Assembly: GCF_000482545.1 (NCBI RefSeq)
Contig: NZ_KI519455.1
Span: 1,549,247 to 1,613,246 of the forward strand
Origin: Arthrobacter sp. 35W
Lineage (GTDB): Bacteria > Actinomycetota > Actinomycetes > Actinomycetales > Micrococcaceae
Direction: 5' to 3'
DNA: 64,000 nucleotides
Within the stretch, counting starts at the first letter, position 1; every line of letters starts with the position of its first letter. Positions 18,348 to 27,645 of this stretch are shown one piece after another. The notes beneath the pieces were generated by a model. That model had not been told where the DNA came from, made no database searches, and saw nothing but the letters and a program-made list of their open reading frames with translations. Both the position numbers and the translations under genes were made by a program.

Positions 18348-18947
18348 CTAGAGCAGGGCGTTGCGGCGGCCTTCGAAGGCGCGGCCCAGGGTGACCTCGT
18401 CGGCGTACTCCAGATCCCCGCCCACCGGAAGGCCTGAGGCCAAGCGGGTCACGGCGATGCCGATGGTCTTGAGCATGCGCGCCAGGTACGTTGCCGTGGC
18501 CTCGCCCTCCAGGTTGGGGTCCGTGGCGATGATGATTTCCTGGATCTGGCTGTCATTGAGCCTGGTCAGGAGTTCGCGGATGCGCAGCTGGTCCGGGCCG
18601 ATGCCGGCAATGGGATTGATGGCCCCGCCCAGCACGTGGTACCGGCCCTTGAAGGAGCGCGTGCGCTCCACGGCCAGCACATCCTTGGATTCTTCCACCA
18701 CGCAGATGACCGTGGGATCGCGGCGCGGATCGCGGCAGATGTTGCAATTCTCCTGCTCGGAGACGTTGCCGCAGATGGCGCAGAACTTCACGCGTTCCTT
18801 CACCGTGACGATGGCGGACACCAGCCGCTTCATGTCATCCATGTCCGCTTCAAGGATGTGGAATGCCAGCCGTTGGGCCGACTTGGGGCCAATGCCCGGC
18901 AGCCGCCCCAGCTCGTCGATGAGCTCCTGAACTGCTCCCTCGTACAC
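18348..18947 (-). CDS. recR: Recombination protein RecR
   Basis: Works with RecF and RecO to load RecA at gapped DNA. 199 aa, the usual length. It has a helix-hairpin-helix ([20 protein letters not shown]), a C4 zinc finger at C56, C59, C68 and C71, and a Toprim domain ([25 protein letters not shown]). The start is GTG at 18947. It lies 99 bp downstream of dnaX on the same strand; the small ybaB/ebfC gene often found between them is absent. Confidence 0.97.
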   Translation of the reverse strand: MYEGAVQELIDELGRLPGIGPKSAQRLAFHILEADMDDMKRLVSAIVTVKERVKFCAICGNVSEQENCNICRDPRRDPTVICVVEESKDVLAVERTRSFKGRYHVLGGAINPIAGIGPDQLRIRELLTRLNDSQIQEIIIATDPNLEGEATATYLARMLKTIGIAVTRLASGLPVGGDLEYADEVTLGRAFEGRRNALL

Positions 18948-19046
18948 CCTTGCCTCTTCATCTGTTGTGTTGCAGCCTGTTGTGCTGCGGAGTTTGGGAG
19001 GCCGCCGGCAACTGCGGCGGCCATCCGGGCCAAGTGGCCCAAGTGC

Positions 19047-22000
19047 CTATTGGCCGCTGAGCGGGCGTTCCTCGATGATCTTGCCGCCGAGAATCCGCTC
19101 CACAGCGGCCCGGCCAATGACACCCGATTCCTCGATGGTCACATCCTCGGGACTGGGGATGTCCTCCACATAGGGCAAGTTTACTGCCGCCTCCGGTGCC
19201 ACCGTGCGGGCAGCCTGGGCTTCCGGGCTGTTGCTGAGCCGTTCGTACAGGCTCATCTTCCCCTTGCGCGGCGCGGCCGGGGCCGGCTCGTCCTTCTCGG
19301 GTGCCGCAGCACCCTTGGCGGAGGATTCACTCGTCGCCGAGCCCCCGGCCGGACGCGCCCAGTCCGGCGCGTTGGCAGCGTTGCCCCACCCCGGATCGCT
19401 GACCCGCGGCATGGGGGCCACGGGGACATCGAATCCTGGGGCCGGGGCCGGCGTGCGTCCCGTGGCGGCCGCGGCGGACGCTGCAACGGCGGTTGACGCA
19501 GCAATCGTCGGTGCAGCAGCTGCGGGTGTTCCAGTGCCGCCGGCGGGCCGGACGGTCCGCGGTGCGCTCTGCTGGGGCGCGGAGCGGATGGCTTCGGCGC
19601 CGCCGGGGATTTCCCAATCGGGCATCGGCGGCTCGTCCGGGTAGGGCGGTTCATCGGGGTAGGGCGGTTCGTCGGGGAACGGTGGCTCATCCAAATGTGC
19701 CGGGGGTTCCGGGACGGCGTCCCAGCCGGTGATCCACGACGTCTTTCCGGCGGAGCGGTCCGGCTCCGGCTCGGATTCGGGGGCAGCGGTGCGCGCGGCT
19801 GCGGACCGGGCCGGGCCGGCAGCCCGGCGCAGGGCTGCAGCCGCCGCCGGGATCGTTGCATTCTCGGACATGGCCGGGCCGCGTCCTGCCTCAGTGGCTG
19901 AAACTGAACCCGGCTGCTGGACTTGCCCGCGCGCGGGCTGCACAGCAGATGGCTGCTGGCCGGTCACCTGGGCCGGGGGACCCTGGACGCCCTGACCCTG
20001 GACGCCCTGACCTTGGGCGCCAGGAGTCTGGACGCCGGAGCGCTGGGACGACGACGGCGGGACGGGTCCTTGTGCCTGCGCCGCGGGTGAGGCTGCGGGC
20101 CCAGCTGCGGACTGGCCTGCCGCTGACGGCCGCGCCGGGGAATGCGCGGTGGCCGACTGGGTGGCCGGCCGCTGGGCAGGCTGCGTTGACTGCTGGGCCT
20201 GGCGCGCATGGGGCTGTGCCCCTGCCGGTGTTCCGGCGGCAGCCGAGACTGCCGCTCCGGATCCTGCCGTGGCGGCAGTCTGGGCCGCCATCGGCTGGGC
20301 AGCAGACTTTGGGGCTGCGGACTGGGGCGACGTCGAAGCCCCCGAGGGTTCCGCCAAGGCGCCCTGCGGGGCAGCGACCGCATTCGCGGCGGTCGTGGCC
20401 GATGCAGCAGGTGCAGCCGTGCGTACGCCGGTGCCACCCGTGGCAGGGCCTGTGGGTCCTGTTGCGTTCGCTGGTGTTGCAGGGTTCGCGGATCGGGCAC
20501 CTGGCCCACCGCTGGCAGGGCCGGCTGGGTCAGCGGGTGCTTTTGGGCCGGATTCAGCGCCCCTGCCCGGTGTCGGTCCATCGCCGATCACAGGGACAAG
20601 ATTGGCGGTGATCCCCAAAACGCTGTGGATGGCCTGGCCCAGAACCTGGACATGCCCACCGGCGCCGAAGGAATCAATGATGCCCTGCGTGCTGAAGCGC
20701 AGCGTCAGGGTCTGGCCGTCAAAGGTGGCTGGTGTGACGTGCTGGGTGACCATGGCCCACGTCCCGCGGCGGATCTGGCTGACGGCGGTGAGGATTTCCG
20801 GCCACGAGCGGCGGATCATCTCGATGCCCTGACCGGGGTGCGGGGCCGGCGCGGCAGCGGCGGCCCCCAGCGGTTGCCGGCCGGCCTGCTGCGGAGCCTG
20901 GTCGGCGGCCGCGGACGCTGGGTTCGGGGCGGCTGCACCCTCAGCGGAGGCGCCCTGCGCGGCGTCCACCGAATCCGGGGCGGTTGCTGATGCGGCGGCT
21001 GCCGGGGCAGGGCGTTCGGCCGCCGGACTGTCTGGTGCAGTGTCTGCCGGGGGAGTGTTCCGCTGCGCAGGCGGTTCCTGACGCTGCGCCGTCTGCTGCG
21101 CCGTCTGCTGGGCCGTCTGCTGCGCCGTCTGCTGCGCTGTCTGCTGCGCAGGAGCGCCCTGGCGTTGGGGTGCGGCCGCGCGGGGGGAGCCGCCCTGTGC
21201 CCGGGCAGCGGGTGCCTCGGCCACGGGAAGGCCCCAGGAATCGAGTTCCGGCTCGACTGCGGCAGCCGGAGCGGAGTCAGCCGGAACGGCTCCGGCCGGT
21301 TCCGTGGAGGCCGCAGCATCGGCGCGCGAGGGCGCATCCGGGGAACCGGCAGCACCTGGACCACTGGCGGAGGGGGCCGAGGAGGTGCCGGTGCCCGCGG
21401 CAGCCTGGCCGCCGCTGGCCGCGCCGGACGAGACCGGTGCAGCCGGAGCCTGCTGTACAGGGGTGGTGGAGGAGCCGGGGCCGGTAGATGCCGCCGCGCC
21501 CGAGGCAGCCGGAGCCGCGGCGGCTGCGCCGCCAAGAGTTGCCGGAGAGGCCATGCCACCCTGGGCATCGGAGCCAACGGAAGCAGCCTGTGCCGCCGGG
21601 GCTGAGGACGCGGCACCAGTGGTTTCCGCTGCAGCGGCAGCCGGGGCGCCGCCGTCGGCGCCTTCCCTGTTCCGGGCCAGCTGGGCGCGGACAGCCGCCA
21701 ACCCGCCGCCCGAGCCGCTGGGGAATCCGCCGGGGGCATCGGGCATGCCGCCGAAGCCCTCGGAGGTGCCGGCCGCGGTGAAGCCCGGCTCCGCCGTCGT
21801 GCCCTCAAAGCTGGGGGCCGGGGCGCCACCCATCGGTGCACCGCCGTTGTTGAGCCGGCGTTCGATCTGGTCCAGACGTGCGGCCATGCCGCGGGCAGTG
21901 TGGTCCGCACCGGGGAGCAGCAGGCGGGCGCCCAGCAGTTCCAGGTGCAGGCGCGGGGAGGTGGCCCCCGTCATATCGTTCAGCGCAGCATTGGTGACAT

Positions 22001-23012
22001 CGGCCGAACGGGAGAGCTCGGCCGCGCCCAGCTGCGCAGCCTGCGTGTGCATGCGGGCAATCTGGTCCTCCGGCAGTCCACGCAGGATGGCGTGGGCGCT
22101 CTCCGGCATGGCCTGGACGATGATCAGATCGCGGAAGCGCTCCAGCAGATCCTCAACAAAGCGGCGGGGATCGTGCCCGGTCTGGATGACCCGGTCCACG
22201 GATTTGAACACCGTGGCGGCGTCGGCCGCGGCCAGGGCCTCGACGACGTCGTCCAGCAGCGAGGCATGGGTGTAGCCGAGGAGGGAGACGGCGAGCTCGT
22301 AATCCAGCCCGTCCGGTCCGGCGCCGGACATGAGCTGGTCCAGCACCGACAGGGAATCGCGTACGGAACCGCCGCCGGCACGGATCACCAGGGACAGCAC
22401 GCCCGGGGCAACCGGGACGTTCTCGGCTTCGCAGAGCTGGCCCAGATAGGCCATCAACGGCTCCGGCGGCACCAGCCGGAAGGGGTAGTGGTGCGTGCGG
22501 GAGCGAATGGTGCCGATGACCTTGTCTGGCTCCGTCGTGGCAAAGATGAACTTGATGTGCTCCGGCGGCTCTTCAACGATCTTCAGCAAGGCATTGAAGC
22601 CGGCCGAGGTGACCATGTGGGCCTCATCGATGATGAAGATCTTGTAGCGGTCCCGCACCGGGGCGAAGGTGGCGCGCTCACGCAGATCGCGGGCATCGTC
22701 CACACCACCGTGGCTGGCGGCATCGATCTCGATGACATCCAGCGAGCCGGAACCGCCGCGGGCCAGCTCCACGCAGCTGTCGCAGACGCCGCACGGGATG
22801 GCCGTGGGACCCTGGGCGCAGTTCAGGCAGCGGGCCAGGATGCGGGCGGAGGTGGTTTTGCCGCAGCCGCGGGGGCCGGAGAAGAGGTAGGCGTGGTTCA
22901 CGCGGTTCTTTTCCAGCGCGGCCATCAACGGCTCGGTGACATGCTCCTGGCCGATGACGTCCGCGAAGGAATCGGGGCGGTACCGGCGGTAAAGAGCTGT
23001 AGGTGCTGTCAC
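19047..23012 (-). CDS. dnaX: DNA polymerase III gamma/tau subunit, with very long low-complexity tail
   Basis: Clamp-loader ATPase and replisome organiser. The first 370 residues are canonical: LYRRYRPDSFADVIGQ, Walker A GPRGCGKT (46-53), zinc cysteines C65, C74, C77 and C80, and IIDEAHM. After this come several hundred residues of Ala/Pro/Gln/Ser-rich sequence with QQTA and PPYPDE repeats, making about 1321 aa, much longer than most DnaX proteins. A folded segment (EMIRRSWPEILTAVSQIRRGTW) sits within the tail and probably corresponds to the tau region binding other subunits. I prefer the GTG at 23012 (VTAPTALYRRYRP), with AGGG upstream; the ATG at 23042 is an alternative. The SRP RNA gene lies just upstream on the same strand. 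Confidence 0.95.
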   Translation of the reverse strand: MTAPTALYRRYRPDSFADVIGQEHVTEPLMAALEKNRVNHAYLFSGPRGCGKTTSARILARCLNCAQGPTAIPCGVCDSCVELARGGSGSLDVIEIDAASHGGVDDARDLRERATFAPVRDRYKIFIIDEAHMVTSAGFNALLKIVEEPPEHIKFIFATTEPDKVIGTIRSRTHHYPFRLVPPEPLMAYLGQLCEAENVPVAPGVLSLVIRAGGGSVRDSLSVLDQLMSGAGPDGLDYELAVSLLGYTHASLLDDVVEALAAADAATVFKSVDRVIQTGHDPRRFVEDLLERFRDLIIVQAMPESAHAILRGLPEDQIARMHTQAAQLGAAELSRSADVTNAALNDMTGATSPRLHLELLGARLLLPGADHTARGMAARLDQIERRLNNGGAPMGGAPAPSFEGTTAEPGFTAAGTSEGFGGMPDAPGGFPSGSGGGLAAVRAQLARNREGADGGAPAAAAAETTGAASSAPAAQAASVGSDAQGGMASPATLGGAAAAAPAASGAAASTGPGSSTTPVQQAPAAPVSSGAASGGQAAAGTGTSSAPSASGPGAAGSPDAPSRADAAASTEPAGAVPADSAPAAAVEPELDSWGLPVAEAPAARAQGGSPRAAAPQRQGAPAQQTAQQTAQQTAQQTAQQTAQRQEPPAQRNTPPADTAPDSPAAERPAPAAAASATAPDSVDAAQGASAEGAAAPNPASAAADQAPQQAGRQPLGAAAAAPAPHPGQGIEMIRRSWPEILTAVSQIRRGTWAMVTQHVTPATFDGQTLTLRFSTQGIIDSFGAGGHVQVLGQAIHSVLGITANLVPVIGDGPTPGRGAESGPKAPADPAGPASGGPGARSANPATPANATGPTGPATGGTGVRTAAPAASATTAANAVAAPQGALAEPSGASTSPQSAAPKSAAQPMAAQTAATAGSGAAVSAAAGTPAGAQPHARQAQQSTQPAQRPATQSATAHSPARPSAAGQSAAGPAASPAAQAQGPVPPSSSQRSGVQTPGAQGQGVQGQGVQGPPAQVTGQQPSAVQPARGQVQQPGSVSATEAGRGPAMSENATIPAAAAALRRAAGPARSAAARTAAPESEPEPDRSAGKTSWITGWDAVPEPPAHLDEPPFPDEPPYPDEPPYPDEPPMPDWEIPGGAEAIRSAPQQSAPRTVRPAGGTGTPAAAAPTIAASTAVAASAAAATGRTPAPAPGFDVPVAPMPRVSDPGWGNAANAPDWARPAGGSATSESSAKGAAAPEKDEPAPAAPRKGKMSLYERLSNSPEAQAARTVAPEAAVNLPYVEDIPSPEDVTIEESGVIGRAAVERILGGKIIEERPLSGQ
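19626..19692 (-). repeat. 18-bp tandem repeat in dnaX (PPYPDE units)
   Basis: Three to four 18-bp units (19626-19643, 19644-19661, 19662-19679 and a partial) encode repeated proline-rich PPYPDE in the DnaX tail. Confidence 0.8.
21091..21150 (-). repeat. 12-bp tandem repeat in dnaX (QQTA units)
   Basis: Five 12-bp units (GTCTGCTGCGCC type on the top strand) encode repeated QQTA in the disordered tail. The unit keeps frame, so copy-number change would not break the gene. Confidence 0.85.
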
Positions 23013-23114
23013 AGATTTAACCCTATCTGGTGCGTAGGACATTCTGCAGGTCTGCGCTGGGGCCAGCCCCGCGGGGAGCGGACCAGCGGCCTGGAAGGGC
23101 CTGGAAAAATAAAA

Positions 23115-23201
23115 GACCCCTCATGCACCCGCCAGAGCCCGCTTACCCTTGCTACCTTCCGGTCCTGGGGGAGTTCACAGGATGACGCCACATGAGGGGC
23201 C
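23115..23201 (-). ncRNA. ffs: Signal recognition particle RNA (small bacterial type)
   Basis: Read on the minus strand, the region contains the conserved apical loop GGACCGGAAGGTAGCAAGGG. The outer stem is closed by 23191-23201 with 23115-23125. Length and form fit the 4.5S-type SRP RNA that binds Ffh. A T-rich run follows at about 23102-23114 as terminator. It lies just upstream of dnaX in the same direction. The ends are accurate to a few bases. Confidence 0.93.
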
Positions 23202-23381
23202 GGGAAACAGCCTACCCGATGTTGGCGGCGGGGATGAAACCGGGCGGGCGCCGGGAACCTTAACAACGCGTGCCCGCGGTGGTACGTTCGCCCATATAGC
23301 GGATTCGCATATCAATCAGGGCCCGGCCGGCCGGTGGTGTGCACGCCGAATGACGGGTCCGCGTATGAGTTTGGGGTAGTC

Positions 23382-23600
23382 ATGGAACTGTACGGCGTTT
23401 TTCAGTGGCTCTTCTGGATCCTGGCATTTGCCACGGGCATCCTGACGTTGTCCCGCACGGAAGTGTTCTCCACCGGCAGCACCCAAAGGTCCAAGGGCCA
23501 TGCCGGCCAACAGTTCTTCCTGTGGTTCATGACGGCGGCCTTCGCCCTGTCCGGTTTCATCGCGGCCGTCCTCGCCATGCGCGCCGACATGGCGAGGTAG
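23382..23600 (+). CDS. Small two-span membrane protein, hypothetical
   Basis: A 72-aa protein with two hydrophobic helices (LYGVFQWLFWILAFATGILTL and FFLWFMTAAFALSGFIAAVLA) joined by a polar loop. I do not recognise a family. The ATG at 23382, preceded by TTGGGG, is the likely start. It stands alone between the SRP RNA gene and a non-coding stretch. Confidence 0.6.
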   Translation: MELYGVFQWLFWILAFATGILTLSRTEVFSTGSTQRSKGHAGQQFFLWFMTAAFALSGFIAAVLAMRADMAR

Positions 23601-23659
23601 CGCATGCTGCGGGGCCCGGAGCCACGCAAAAGAAGATTCCAGAAATATTCTCCCAAGGG

Positions 23660-23688
23660 TTGTCACATCCCTGTGACAATGTTGTAAA
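23660..23688 (+). promoter_or_regulatory. Candidate promoter with inverted repeat
   Basis: TTGTCA (23660-23665) and TGTAAA (23683-23688) are 17 bp apart. The region also holds a 7-bp inverted repeat, TTGTCAC/GTGACAA (23660-23666, 23673-23679), a possible regulator site. No gene follows for 290 bp other than a strong hairpin and tRNA-Ser. Confidence 0.4.
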
Positions 23689-23689
23689 G

Positions 23690-23844
23690 TCTACGTAAGG
23701 GGATCGGCCCGCGGGAGCAGGGTCCGATTCTCCAGCGGTCGATCAACGCTTTGGCGTAATCGGGTGTAGGAACGGTCTGCCTTCCAGAGGGCCGAGCGAA
23801 ATAGGGGTGATTGGGCTTGAACGGGGTCCAATCACCCCTATTTC
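23690..23844 (+). ncRNA. Possible small RNA ending in a perfect 17-bp hairpin
   Basis: No convincing ORF lies between the candidate promoter at 23660 and the hairpin with arms 23798-23814 and 23828-23844 (17 bp, perfect, 13-base loop). This layout would give an RNA of about 150 bases. I match it to no known family. It may instead be only a terminator or part of the tRNA leader. Confidence 0.3.
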
Positions 23845-23980
23845 TATGCCCATTTCCTTGCCCGAAGATGGCTCCGCGAACGGCCCAAACAGGCCGAAGG
23901 GGACCCTCCCGTTGGCCCGATTCGTTGATTCGGCCATCTGTCAGGTACTCTTGAACCTGCCGTGTTCACCACGGTTGCCT

Positions 23981-24068
23981 GGAGGATTCGCCTAGCGGCC
24001 TATGGCGCACGCCTGGAACGCGTGTTGGGTTAACGCCCTCGGGGGTTCAAATCCCCCATCCTCCGCCA
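23981..24068 (+). tRNA. tRNA-Ser (anticodon GGA)
   Basis: Acceptor stem GGAGGAT (23981-23987) pairs with ATCCTCC (24058-24064). The discriminator is G and CCA is encoded at 24066-24068. The anticodon stem CACGC/GCGTG encloses the loop CTGGAAC, giving GGA at 24015-24017. The long variable arm and the T arm GGGGGTTCAAATCCCCC fit tRNA-Ser. Confidence 0.96.
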
Positions 24069-24073
24069 GCATG

Positions 24074-24113
24074 AAAGCGGCTCCGATCAGAAATGATCGG
24101 GGCCGCTTTTGTT
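24074..24113 (+). terminator. Rho-independent terminator after tRNA-Ser
   Basis: A 16-bp stem (24074-24089 with 24094-24109, one G-T wobble) with GAAA loop, ending in TTTTGTTT. Confidence 0.9.
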
Positions 24114-24239
24114 TGCCCCGGAACCCTTGTCATTTGGTGAAATCGGGTGGGGACCCCGCCCGGCGGACACTATGAGTGATGTCTCCTTCGGAATACTGGG
24201 CCCGCGCACCGGGTTGGGGCCAGTGGAACAGGAATCCAC

Positions 24240-25337
24240 GTGAAAGAGGCACCCTTGAAGCTTTTCTCCCCGCTCGCCCTCGGCGATCTCGACCTGCCCA
24301 ACCGTCTTGTGATGGCCCCGCTGACCCGTGTCCGTTCCGGGCGCGACGGTGTTCCCGGAGCGTTGGTGGCCGAGCACTACGCCCAGCGTGCCAGCCTCGG
24401 GCTCATCGTCAGCGAGGGTGTGTACCCCAGCCATGCCGGGCAGGCCTTCCCCGGCCAGCCGGGTCTGGTCAGTGCCGCCCAAGTGGCGGGTTGGAAGCAG
24501 GTGACCGGCGCCGTCCACGCCGCCGGAGGGCGCATTTTTGCCCAGGTGATGCACGGCGGCCGGGTCAGCCACGAAGACACCACCGGTGGACACGAAGTGG
24601 TGGCCCCCAGTGCCATCGCGATCCAGGGTGAAACCCGCACCTACACCGGCAAGCAGCCCTATCCGGTGCCGCGGGCCCTGGAAACGGCCGAGCTCCCCGG
24701 GATCTTGGCGGAGTTTGTTGCCGCTGCCCGCACGGCCATCGAGGCCGGCTTTGACGGCGTCGAACTCCACGGTGCCAACGGCTATCTGCTGCACGAATTC
24801 CTGGCCCCGACCTCCAACCAGCGCCACGACAGCTACGGCGGCACTCCGGCCAACCGTGCGCGGTTTGTGGGCGAGGTGGCCCGTGCCGTGGTGGCGGAGA
24901 TCGGTGCCGGACGGGTGGGCATTAGGATTTCGCCCGAGCACAACATCCAGGACGCTCTCGAAACAGATCCGGCCGACGCCGCCGCCACCTATGGTGCGCT
25001 GGTGGACGAACTGGCGCCCCTGGGCATGGCGTACCTGAGCATCCTGCACCACGCTCCCCAAGGGGAATTGGTGCAGGATCTGCGCTCGCGCTTTGGCGGA
25101 CCGGTGCTGTTGAACACCGGCTTTGCCAGCGTGACCAGCCGCGCCGAGGCTCTGGCCCTGGTTGAGAAGGGCCACGCCGACGCCGTCGTCGTGGGCCGCC
25201 CGGCCATCGCCAACCCCGATCTGGCCCGCCGCTGGGCCGAGGATCTGCACCTGAACGAGCCCGATGCCGCCACCTTCTACGGCGACGGCCCACGCGGCTA
25301 CACGGATTACCCGTTCTGGGACGCCGGGCTGAACTAG
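24240..25337 (+). CDS. Old Yellow Enzyme-family FMN oxidoreductase
   Basis: An NAD(P)H-dependent ene-reductase of about 365 aa that should reduce activated C=C bonds or nitro compounds. It begins LFSPLALGDLDLPNR as in the family. It shows GFDGVELHGANGYLLHEFL, the paired-His-type HGAN site, SNQRHDSYGG, and a phosphate/FMN end (VVVGRPAIANPDL). Two starts are possible: GTG 24240 after AGGA, or TTG 24255 after AAGAGG. It stands alone and ends in a terminator; the physiological substrate is unknown. Confidence 0.92.
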   Translation: MKEAPLKLFSPLALGDLDLPNRLVMAPLTRVRSGRDGVPGALVAEHYAQRASLGLIVSEGVYPSHAGQAFPGQPGLVSAAQVAGWKQVTGAVHAAGGRIFAQVMHGGRVSHEDTTGGHEVVAPSAIAIQGETRTYTGKQPYPVPRALETAELPGILAEFVAAARTAIEAGFDGVELHGANGYLLHEFLAPTSNQRHDSYGGTPANRARFVGEVARAVVAEIGAGRVGIRISPEHNIQDALETDPADAAATYGALVDELAPLGMAYLSILHHAPQGELVQDLRSRFGGPVLLNTGFASVTSRAEALALVEKGHADAVVVGRPAIANPDLARRWAEDLHLNEPDAATFYGDGPRGYTDYPFWDAGLN

Positions 25338-25363
25338 TCCGGGCAAAAGCCGCCCACGTTTTG

Positions 25364-25394
25364 AGGGCCCCGCTGGAATTCCGGCGGGGCCCTT
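25364..25394. terminator. Terminator after the ene-reductase gene
   Basis: A 13-bp GC-rich stem (AGGGCCCCGCTGG with CCGGCGGGGCCCT) around AATT, one wobble, followed by TTGG. Confidence 0.75.
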
Positions 25395-25468
25395 GGCGTG
25401 GATGGGGGTTGAGAGGACTGGGGCTGTGCAAACTGGGGCTGTGGGCCCATAGATGGGAGCATGGAGGC

Positions 25469-26557
25469 ATGAACGACGCTGTTTATTCAACCCAAGACTT
25501 CCCCTCCACACCGTTCCTGGCGGTTGATGCGGCCATCATGGACCGCAATCTGGAGACCATGGCGGCGCGGGCCGCAGCCTCATCGCTGTCGTTGCGCCCG
25601 CATGCCAAGACCCACAAATCCCCGCAGATCGCCCGGCGCCAGCTGGAGCTGGGCGCCGTCGGCCTGACAGTGGCCACCCTGGGCGAGGCCGAGGTCTTCG
25701 CAGAGGCCGGCTGCACCGACCTCTTCCTGGCCTACCCGCTGTGGGTCACCGATGCCCGGGCCGCCCGGATCCGCGCGCTGGCCGAGCGCTCCACCCTGCG
25801 CCTTGGCGTGGATTCTGCCGACGGCGCCGAGCAGCTGGGCCGTGCTGTGCGCGGGAGCCACGTGCAGGTGATGATCGAAGTCGACAGCGGCCACCACCGC
25901 AGCGGCGCCCAGCCCGACGACGTCGCGCTGGTCGCGACGGCCGCCCAGGCCGCGGGCCTTGAGGTGGCCGGCGTCTTCACCTTCCCCGGCCACGGCTACG
26001 GTCCCGGCCGCCGTGCCGCAGCTGCCGCCGATGAGGCAGCAGCCCTGGCCACCGCCGCACGCGCTGCCCGCAGCGCCGGTGCCGCCGCCGTCGTCATCAG
26101 CGGGGGATCGACCCCGACGGCGGCCGACGCCGATGCCTCCGTCCTCACCGAAATCCGCCCGGGGGTCTATGTCTTCAACGACGCCCAGCAGGCCGAACTC
26201 GGCACCTGCGGCTGGGACGACGTGGCCCTCTTCGCCGTGGCAACGGTGGTCAGCAGCTCCGGCCGCACAGTGATCCTCGACGCCGGCTCGAAGGTCCTCG
26301 GCGCCGACCAGCCCGCCTGGGCCACCGGCGGCGGCCGGATCCTGGGCCACCCCGAGGCCCGGATCACCGCCCTGTCCGAGCACCACGCCACCGTCGTCTT
26401 CCCGGCGGAGGGCGCCCTGCCGGCGCGCGGGGACATCCTGCGCGTCGCACCAAACCATGTGTGCGCCACCGTCAATCTGGCCGATGAACTCGTGCTGGTG
26501 CGCGGCGGGGCCATGGAGGACGTCTGGCCCGTGGCCGCCCGCGGCCGGAACAACTAG
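25469..26557 (+). CDS. PLP-dependent D-threonine aldolase / D-serine dehydratase-like enzyme
   Basis: A 362-aa enzyme of fold type III (alanine racemase N-domain). RPHAKTHKSP carries the PLP lysine; EVDSGHHRSG and FPGHGYG follow in the barrel. The C-terminal domain ends with a zinc/metal-type H-x-C (APNHVCATVNL), as in D-serine dehydratase and D-threonine aldolase. It probably cleaves or deaminates a D-hydroxy-amino acid. The start is the ATG at 25469 with GGGAGCATGGAGG upstream. Confidence 0.88.
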   Translation: MNDAVYSTQDFPSTPFLAVDAAIMDRNLETMAARAAASSLSLRPHAKTHKSPQIARRQLELGAVGLTVATLGEAEVFAEAGCTDLFLAYPLWVTDARAARIRALAERSTLRLGVDSADGAEQLGRAVRGSHVQVMIEVDSGHHRSGAQPDDVALVATAAQAAGLEVAGVFTFPGHGYGPGRRAAAAADEAAALATAARAARSAGAAAVVISGGSTPTAADADASVLTEIRPGVYVFNDAQQAELGTCGWDDVALFAVATVVSSSGRTVILDAGSKVLGADQPAWATGGGRILGHPEARITALSEHHATVVFPAEGALPARGDILRVAPNHVCATVNLADELVLVRGGAMEDVWPVAARGRNN

Positions 26558-26669
26558 CTCCGCCGCACCAGCCATCGCCGCAGCATTTCACCCGGGACGC
26601 AGATTCCCGCCGGGGACGCCATTGAACCTGCGTCCCGGGCGGGGAGCGGCATCCCGGCGTGTGGGCGTG

Positions 26670-27593
26670 CTATTCCTTGCCGGTGGACTCCAAGGCCAGC
26701 CGTGCCAGCCGGGCCCGCGCCGCCGTTTCGCTGGGCCCCACCCGCTGCAGCCCGAGGTGGACCACACCCAGCGCCGCGCGGGCGGCGGTCCGCGTGGGCA
26801 GGGGCAGCGGCCCCAGATGCGCCGTCCGCAGCCCCAGCATGGTGCGGTACTGCGGCTCCAGAGAGGACACAGCCGCGGCAAAGAGCACGCGGTAGCCCGG
26901 CCGCAGCGCCGGATGCAGGGGTGGGTTCTTCATGAACAACACCACCTCGGCCACCCGTGGATCAAACTTGAGTTCGCCGCCGTCGTACCAGGCATCGCGC
27001 ATCCGCCGCAGCTCTGCCTCCGAGCGCGGAGGATCCTGCACACCCATCAGCTCGCCCGCCAGTGCCCACTCGCGCACATAGGCGTCGGGTCCGCCCGGAA
27101 TGGGTCCGCCCCAGATCTTGTGGGCACCCAGGAAAGCGTCGGTGAAGGCGATGTGGACCCAGCGCAGCAGCTCCGGATCGGCTGCCGAATAGTGCCGCTG
27201 CATGCCGTGGCCGTCGACGTAGCTGCCGTGGACTTGCTGGTGCAGGCGCTGCACCCAGGCCGTGGCACCCCGCGCGTCGGCGGTGGAGCCGTAGGTCACC
27301 GTGAAGATCCACCGGATGGTGCCCGCCAGCCGGCCCAGTGGATCCTCCCGGAACCGTGAATGGTCGTAAACCCCTGCCAGCGCCCCGGGATGCAGGGCCT
27401 GCATCAGCAGTGCCCGGATGCCCGCAATGATGGTGGCCATGGAGCCGTGCACCGCCCAGGTGGCCGATCCCGGCGCGAAGTACCCGGCGTCGTCGCCGTC
27501 GGCCAGCCGCGGCACCCACTCGGGAACGCCGTCCGGAGTGCCCGACAGCGTGCGCCGCAGCTCGCCGCGCCATGATTGAACAATGTTGGCCAT
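26670..27593 (-). CDS. MpaB/latex-clearing-type oxygenase family protein (DUF2236)
   Basis: A 307-aa protein of the DUF2236 family, which includes rubber oxygenase Lcp and MpaB. Conserved parts are WAVHGSM, LHPGALAGVYDHS, DPLGRLAGTIRWI and VTYG. Such proteins can bind haem through His, but activity here is unknown. The start is the ATG at 27593 with GGGAGA upstream. The VOC gene lies 52 bp upstream on the same strand and may be in the same unit. Confidence 0.87.
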   Translation of the reverse strand: MANIVQSWRGELRRTLSGTPDGVPEWVPRLADGDDAGYFAPGSATWAVHGSMATIIAGIRALLMQALHPGALAGVYDHSRFREDPLGRLAGTIRWIFTVTYGSTADARGATAWVQRLHQQVHGSYVDGHGMQRHYSAADPELLRWVHIAFTDAFLGAHKIWGGPIPGGPDAYVREWALAGELMGVQDPPRSEAELRRMRDAWYDGGELKFDPRVAEVVLFMKNPPLHPALRPGYRVLFAAAVSSLEPQYRTMLGLRTAHLGPLPLPTRTAARAALGVVHLGLQRVGPSETAARARLARLALESTGKE

Positions 27594-27645
27594 GGGCCAT
27601 TCTCCCGCCGCAGGCTGGACGTTTCCCGGGCTTCCTTGGCGCCGC

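Noticed and set aside
21091-21150. Short regular repeats as a CRISPR-like array
   Set aside because: The 12-bp units are contiguous without spacers and encode QQTA in frame.
21304-22275. Open frames on the plus strand within dnaX
   Set aside because: They are mirror images of the Ala/Pro-rich tail and lack homology.
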